Shown here one piece after another: positions 60,201 to 64,000 of a stretch of 64,000 nucleotides of DNA; the stretch's first letter is position 1; every line of letters starts with the position of its first letter. A program made the position numbers and the translations under genes. The DNA comes from Listeria kieliensis (GTDB lineage Bacteria; Bacillota; Bacilli; Lactobacillales; Listeriaceae). Under the pieces are notes generated by a model, which saw only the letters and a list, made by a program, of their open reading frames with translations, did no database searches and was not told the origin of the DNA. The stretch spans positions 558,001 through 622,000 of the forward strand of contig NZ_LARY01000001.1 of the NCBI RefSeq assembly GCF_003369925.1, written 5' to 3'.

Positions 60201-60728
60201 GACGTTCTTGCGTACATTCTTTATCCAAAAGTATTCCTTGACTATCAGGAAATGATTAATAAATACGGTGATGTGACGGTGCTTGATACGCCAACGTTCT
60301 ACAAAGGAATGCGACTTGGAGAAACGATTCAAGTGGAGCTTGAAAAAGGAAAGATTTTACTGATCAAGCTGAATTCTATCGGAGAACCTATCGCAGATGG
60401 AACGCGTGTGATTTACTTTGAATTAAATGGACAGCCACGTGAAATTAATATCCAAGACTTTAACGTTCAATCAACGGTGATTGCAAGACGTAAGATTGAC
60501 TCAACAAACCCAGAACACGTGGGCGCAACACTTACTGGATCTGTTATCCAAGTAGTGGCGAAGAAAGGTCAACGTGTGAAAAAAGGCGATTCCCTTCTAA
60601 TTACAGAAGCGATGAAAATGGAAACAACGATTCAAGCGCCGTTTGATGGGGAAGTGAACACGATTTACGTTTCGGATGGAGATACGATTGAATCAGGCGA
60701 TCTACTGATGGAAGTTAGCCGGATTTAA
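57288..60728 (+). CDS. pycA: Pyruvate carboxylase
   Basis: The 1146-residue biotin enzyme makes oxaloacetate from pyruvate and bicarbonate. Domains are biotin carboxylase (~1-450; KASLGGGGRGMR ATP loop), carboxyltransferase (~530-830; TLRDAHQSLLATR near 534), the allosteric linker, and biotin carrier with biotinyl Lys1110 in EAMKMET. ATG 57288 has AGGAGG upstream; the GTG at 57267 would put that site inside the gene. A terminator follows. Confidence 0.97.
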   Translation: MNQIKKVLVANRGEIAIRVLRACTELKIKTVAIYSQEDTAAFHRYKADEAYLVGEGKKPIDAYLDIENIIEIAKEASVDAIHPGYGFLSENIEFAKRCEEEGIIFVGPKSKHLDMFGDKIKAKEQALLAGIPVIPGSDGPVSGIEEVIQFGKKNGYPLMIKASLGGGGRGMRVVEAEENVEEAFNRASSEAKAAFGNDEVYVEKCVMNPKHIEVQILGDSHGNIVHLFERDCSVQRRHQKVVEVAPCNAITSELRGRICDAAVKLMKNVSYLNAGTVEFLVEGEDFYFIEVNPRVQVEHTITEMITGIDIVQSQLYIADGYSMHDQLVAIPKQEEIRINGSAIQCRITTEDPLNNFMPDTGRINTYRSTGGFGVRLDAGNGFQGTVVTPFYDSLLVKLSTWGMTFEQSVRKMVRNLIEFRIRGVKTNVPFLLNVVRHPDFISGNYNTSFIDSTPELFKFPHVRDRGTKTLRYISNVTVNGFPGIKQEEKPVSGEPRVPKIPYNEPIPDGTKQILDARGPAGVVDWVKQQNEVLLTDTTLRDAHQSLLATRVRSKDIFRIADAMAHLLPNMFSFEMWGGATFDVAYRFLNEDPWVRLETLRKQIPNVMFQMLLRGANAVGYKNYPDNVIREFVKLSADSGIDVFRVFDSLNWIKGMEVSIEAVRDSGKMVEAAICYTGDIDDETRTKYTIDYYKDMAKELVAQGTHILGIKDMAGLLKPQAAYRLINELKDTVDVPIHLHTHDTSGNGIYTYAAAVSAGVDIVDVASSAMSGATSQPSMTGLYYGLENGKRQTNLDAHNSQIINHYWEDVRKYYKDFDNALNSPQTEVYIHEMPGGQYTNLQQQAKAVGLGDRWDEVKQMYTTVNQMFGDIVKVTPSSKVVGDMALFMVQNDLTEDLIYEKGESLDFPDSVIEFFKGEIGQPYGGFPEKLQKIILKGQKPLSDRPGASMDPVDFVAVKEELQEKIGYEPSEKDVLAYILYPKVFLDYQEMINKYGDVTVLDTPTFYKGMRLGETIQVELEKGKILLIKLNSIGEPIADGTRVIYFELNGQPREINIQDFNVQSTVIARRKIDSTNPEHVGATLTGSVIQVVAKKGQRVKKGDSLLITEAMKMETTIQAPFDGEVNTIYVSDGDTIESGDLLMEVSRI

Positions 60729-60737
60729 GCGAATAAC

Positions 60738-60776
60738 ACAGGCAGGTGCGGGGATTCCTCGCGCCTGTTTTTTTGA
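60738..60776 (+). terminator. Terminator after pycA
   Basis: acaggc...gcctgt with an inner G-rich/C-rich stem, followed by seven T. Confidence 0.85.
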
Positions 60777-60831
60777 ATGAAAGTTTGGAATAACGCTTTA
60801 CAAAATCATGTTTTTAGGGTAACTTTACATA

Positions 60832-60860
60832 GGGTAGTGTTTTCGTAAAAAGCACTACCC
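60832..60860 (+). repeat. Hairpin upstream of tagG
   Basis: gggtagtg (60832-60839) pairs with cactaccc (60853-60860), extended by tttt/aaaa with a bulge. No T tract follows. The 285-base pycA-tagG gap holds nothing else I can name. Confidence 0.65.
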
Positions 60861-61012
60861 AAAATCTTGTAACTTGCACGGAGTGGAAGAATCGACATAC
60901 GTGATTTAACAAACCAAAAGCATCGGAAACGGGTAAGTTCAGTTAAGGAGAGATGCTTATAGCAATGAATTAAAGATCTTGGTTTTGACTAATCTCAGAA
61001 AGAAGTGTTTTT

Positions 61013-61822
61013 GTGAAACAAGTGTTTGAAGTTTTAAAAGAACAAGTGAAACATACGCCTATGATGTTCCGAATTGCGCGTTATGAAGACAGAGCAAGCT
61101 ATCAGAGTCACTATCTCGGGATTTTGTGGGAAGTTTTAAATCCACTGATACAAGTTGCTATTTATTTTCTTGTGTTCGGCTACGGATTCCGTGGTTCACA
61201 GATGATTGCTGGAAACGTTAGCTTCCTTGAATGGATGCTTGCTGGGATCGTACCATGGTTTTTTATCAATAGCGTCGTGCTTCAAGGAACAAATAGTATT
61301 TTTAATAAAATTAATATGGTTTCTAAAATGAATTTCCCGATGAGCATTTTGCCAAGCATTACAATTGTGTCAAACTTAATGAGTTTTGCAGTTATGCTTG
61401 TGATCATGCTAATCATTTTCTTGTTAAAAGGAACCCCAATTACGATTTACTGGTTCCAATTTATTTATTATTTTGTCGCGATGATTTTCTTTTTATTCGC
61501 ATTTTCACTTTTCAATGCGACGGTTACGATTCTTATCCGTGACTACAATTTAGCTTTGCAAAGCGTTATGCGTGTACTCTTTTACTTAACGGGGATCGTT
61601 TGGAATATTCCATCGCTTCTTCCAGGCTGGGCAGCAAATCTCTTGCAGCTTAACCCATTCATGTATCTCGTAAATGGCTTTAGGGATTCGTTTCTCATGA
61701 ACAAGTGGTTCTTTGAAATGCCATCTTATACGCTTTACTTCTGGTGTTTGACTGGCTTCTTCTTGGTTGTCGGCTCCACCTTATACATGAAATTCCGTGA
61801 AAGATTTGTAGACTTTATTTAA
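61013..61822 (+). CDS. tagG: Teichoic acid ABC exporter, permease subunit
   Basis: The 269-residue membrane protein has six helices and the ABC-2 polysaccharide-export pattern: SHYLGILWEVLNPLIQVAIY near 30-49 and a conserved GIVPWFFI. With TagH it exports wall teichoic acid polymers. The start is GTG 61013 with a weak AGAAAGAAG site. tagH follows after 15 bases. Confidence 0.93.
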   Translation: MKQVFEVLKEQVKHTPMMFRIARYEDRASYQSHYLGILWEVLNPLIQVAIYFLVFGYGFRGSQMIAGNVSFLEWMLAGIVPWFFINSVVLQGTNSIFNKINMVSKMNFPMSILPSITIVSNLMSFAVMLVIMLIIFLLKGTPITIYWFQFIYYFVAMIFFLFAFSLFNATVTILIRDYNLALQSVMRVLFYLTGIVWNIPSLLPGWAANLLQLNPFMYLVNGFRDSFLMNKWFFEMPSYTLYFWCLTGFFLVVGSTLYMKFRERFVDFI

Positions 61823-61837
61823 AAGGAGACGTATCGG

Positions 61838-62776
61838 ATGAGTAAAAAAGTAAAAATCGCTTTCAATCATGTTTCCAAGCAATTTGATTTGTTTCAAAAT
61901 AAATCGGATCATATCAAAGCGTTGTTTCAACCCAAAAAACAATTTGATTCGTTTTGGGCGCTAAAAGATGTGAACTTTAAAATTTATGAAGGAGAATCGG
62001 TTGGACTGATCGGAATCAATGGTTCAGGTAAATCCACCATTTCCAATTTGATTTCTGGTGTTATTCCGGCGACTGATGGTGAAGTAGAAGTAAACGGGGA
62101 AGCATCGCTTATTGCCATTAATGTAGGCTTCAAGGCACCGCTAACAGGAATTGAAAACATTCGGTTGAAATGCTTGATGCATGGGCTTAAAAATAGTGAA
62201 ATTGAGCGACTAATTCCAGATATTATTGATTTTGCCGATATTGGTGATTTTATCAATCAGCCTGTGAAAAATTATTCTAGCGGGATGCGTTCTCGTTTAG
62301 GTTTTGCCGTTTCGGCGCACATTGACCCAGATATTCTCGTTATTGATGAAGCACTCTCGGTTGGGGACCAAACGTTTTACCAAAAGTGTGTTGACAAAAT
62401 TGAAGAATTTAAAGCAAGAGGAAAGACGATCGTTTTCGTGAGTCACTCACTTGGACAAGTGAAAAGTTTGTGTGATCGGATTATTTGGATGCACTACGGG
62501 GAAGTCCGTGAAGTAGGACCGTCTGCTGAAGTGGCCGTTTTATACGACGAGTTTGTCAAGTGGTTCAATAATCAACCAAGACCTTTTAAAAAAGAATATC
62601 AACTAGAAAAAAAGGCGAAACAGAAGAATCCGCCAAAAACACGCTACCCGAATCCAAATTTGGATAAGTACAAATTGAATGGGCTAGATAAAGTTATTTT
62701 AGCTGGACTAGTTGTTGGAACGGGGCTGTTTGGAACTCTCATTTCACTCGGAAAATCGTTCCTTGGATTGTTTTAA
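61838..62776 (+). CDS. tagH: Teichoic acid ABC exporter, ATP-binding subunit
   Basis: The 312-residue ATPase has Walker [10 protein letters not shown] at 59-67, signature [11 protein letters not shown] near 146 and Walker [14 protein letters not shown] near 165. Its C-terminus is short, with one hydrophobic segment (~280-305), where Bacillus TagH carries a much longer extracellular part. It drives TagG. A perfect palindromic terminator follows. Confidence 0.94.
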   Translation: MSKKVKIAFNHVSKQFDLFQNKSDHIKALFQPKKQFDSFWALKDVNFKIYEGESVGLIGINGSGKSTISNLISGVIPATDGEVEVNGEASLIAINVGFKAPLTGIENIRLKCLMHGLKNSEIERLIPDIIDFADIGDFINQPVKNYSSGMRSRLGFAVSAHIDPDILVIDEALSVGDQTFYQKCVDKIEEFKARGKTIVFVSHSLGQVKSLCDRIIWMHYGEVREVGPSAEVAVLYDEFVKWFNNQPRPFKKEYQLEKKAKQKNPPKTRYPNPNLDKYKLNGLDKVILAGLVVGTGLFGTLISLGKSFLGLF

Positions 62777-62779
62777 ATG

Positions 62780-62818
62780 AAAAAAGAATGACCGCAAATT
62801 TGCGGTCATTCTTTTTTT
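62780..62818. terminator. Bidirectional terminator between tagH and the convergent gene
   Basis: A perfect 38-base palindrome, 19 bases per arm (aaaaaagaatgaccgcaaa and its reverse complement). Confidence 0.9.
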
Positions 62819-64000
62819 AATGTTTTGGTGTTTCAGCTAGGTAAATCATCTCTTTGAGGAAGTCTTTATAGTAAGCTTCTTCAAAGGTGGCGTAAGAATG
62901 GCCAAGTGGATTCTTACTGCTACCCGTATAGTTTTTAACATCAAAATCAATCACACGTGCATTTGGAATCACAGAAAGAATAAAGTTATTGAGACGATCC
63001 CAGAAATATTGTTTCATTTCAATCGCCATTTTATTCTTATAAGGAACGACTTTTCCATTTGCATCGACATAATTCAGTGTGGTTCCACCTTTGTTTAATA
63101 TGATTCGCTCTTCTGGAACAAACTCCTTTAGTTGTTCTAGAAATTCCTTGGCATATTTCCGCCATTCTTCGAAAAAGGCTTCGGTATTCTCATGCGTGAG
63201 CAAACGCTCAAACATGATTTTATCGGCTAAGCGGCTTGCTTCGATTGTTTTTGAATACGTAAGTGCAGCATGCTGATTGAGCCAAAGAATAGGGCGAGTC
63301 ACATCCGTGAAGGCATCTAATAAAATGTAATCAGGCTCAGCTAAGCGAAGTTTCAAAAAGAAGTCCTTTTCTGCATCTCGTTCAGCATTCTCCCGGTCAG
63401 TTGGATCAATCTCCGTAAAATCCGCGGAAGAAAACAGTGTGGTTCTTGCCGGATATTTTTCGGTCATAAGAGAGATGAACGAAGTATCTTTTTGAACGAA
63501 AGCCACTTCGAAAAAGGACCGCGCATCTGGGTTGAAATAAGGCTCTGTCCGAAAAGGAGCTTCACTTACGGAGCCAAAAATAACGAGTTTTTTGGCAGTT
63601 CCTGGTTTGCTTGGCGCTTTGCGAAACTGGAAGCTGAAGTTACTCAAAGCTGTTTTTTGCGGGAGCACCAAGTATTTTCCGCCGTCAACCGAATGATACT
63701 CGGATTTTAATGTGACTTGATTCGGAACGAATAATGGGAAGTCAGGCATCCCTTCTGAGCGAATAAAGGCATCCCAGTCTTCGTTTGGTTGATAAGTTTG
63801 AAGTGGATAAAGATGCTCTTTAGAAAGCTCCAGGCTATAACTCTGAAATTTTTTCTTGATAGCAAACTCGGTTTTTAACGTATATTCAGAAGTACGGAAT
63901 TTCTTATTTCGTCGCTTGAAAACGAGCCGAGGAGCTTCCAAGTGATTTTTGAAAAAGAAGCGAAATTGAAAGCTTTCAGGCGTTTCTTGAAACTCGGCAA
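62817..64000 (-). CDS. DUF6270-like protein, N-terminus beyond the window
   Basis: The frame is open from the stop at 62817 to the window edge (at least 394 residues); the TTG at 63941 is internal. About residues 120-394 follow the DUF6270 layout I recall from surface-polysaccharide and teichoic-acid loci: LVIFGSVSEAPFR, then SFISLMTEKYP, PDYILLDAFTD and a C-terminal ARVIDFD. The expected GSCVxRD-type opening is altered (no Cys). The part before it looks like a beta-rich domain. A role in wall polymer modification is inferred from tagGH next door; catalysis is unproven. Confidence 0.6.
   Translation of the reverse strand, partial: AEFQETPESFQFRFFFKNHLEAPRLVFKRRNKKFRTSEYTLKTEFAIKKKFQSYSLELSKEHLYPLQTYQPNEDWDAFIRSEGMPDFPLFVPNQVTLKSEYHSVDGGKYLVLPQKTALSNFSFQFRKAPSKPGTAKKLVIFGSVSEAPFRTEPYFNPDARSFFEVAFVQKDTSFISLMTEKYPARTTLFSSADFTEIDPTDRENAERDAEKDFFLKLRLAEPDYILLDAFTDVTRPILWLNQHAALTYSKTIEASRLADKIMFERLLTHENTEAFFEEWRKYAKEFLEQLKEFVPEERIILNKGGTTLNYVDANGKVVPYKNKMAIEMKQYFWDRLNNFILSVIPNARVIDFDVKNYTGSSKNPLGHSYATFEEAYYKDFLKEMIYLAETPKH

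Overview
This window is a low-to-moderate GC Firmicutes chromosome segment, almost certainly from a member of the Listeriaceae. That placement rests on gene content and order recalled from Listeria: a lspA-rluD-pyrR...pyrE block, then crr-cutC-cvfB-liaFSR-ktrC, rnjA-rpoY, the Mo-cofactor cluster, def-pdhABCD, corA-yktB-typA-ylaI-ylaN-ftsW-pycA-tagGH. It is not the gene order I recall for L. monocytogenes: the pyrimidine block and the crr-to-tagGH block, far apart there, are joined here, and several genes look inserted or missing. No rRNA, tRNA, phage, insertion sequence or CRISPR array was seen.

Layout: 1-3.9 kb holds a MATE exporter (cut by the edge), an AzgA-type purine permease, lspA, an RluD-type pseudouridine synthase, a small basic protein and a P-loop kinase-like protein. 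3.9-15.7 kb is the complete de novo UMP pathway plus uracil permease (pyrR-pyrP-pyrB-pyrC-carA-carB-pyrK-pyrD-pyrF-pyrE), with two clear PyrR-binding attenuators and a third, different terminator-like element before pyrB. 15.7-17.3 kb is a pyruvyl-transferase-like gene at the apparent synteny junction. 17.3-21.9 kb has an MscS channel facing a sugar PTS operon (IIA, antiterminator, a half-size IIC protein, IICB) controlled by a RAT/terminator leader. 22-32.6 kb carries cutC, cvfB, the LiaFSR envelope-stress system, ktrC, RNase J1 with RpoY, a HAD phosphatase, an OPT transporter and a PqqD-like protein.

32.6-41 kb is molybdenum cofactor synthesis and transport (mobA, modC, modB; moeA, mobB, moaE, moaD, moaC, moaA; moaB, moeB), with an SDR dehydrogenase inserted and no modA or molybdoenzyme in view. 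41-47.6 kb is peptide deformylase and the pyruvate dehydrogenase operon, separated by about 740 bases containing a perfect 30-bp palindrome. 47.6-57 kb holds small conserved genes, a DsbA-like thiol protein, CorA (with a candidate 36-residue leader ORF), an inositol-phosphatase-family enzyme, TypA, a lipoprotein, YlaI, YlaN and FtsW. 57-64 kb ends with pyruvate carboxylase, the TagGH teichoic-acid exporter and a partial DUF6270-like gene.

The genes are mostly housekeeping. The points most worth checking are the half-EIIC gene, the corA leader ORF, the unusual pyrB leader, the modA-less modBC operon, the pdhA upstream palindrome and the OPT/PqqD-like pair. All function calls are by recognition of sequence motifs and remembered families; no search was run.
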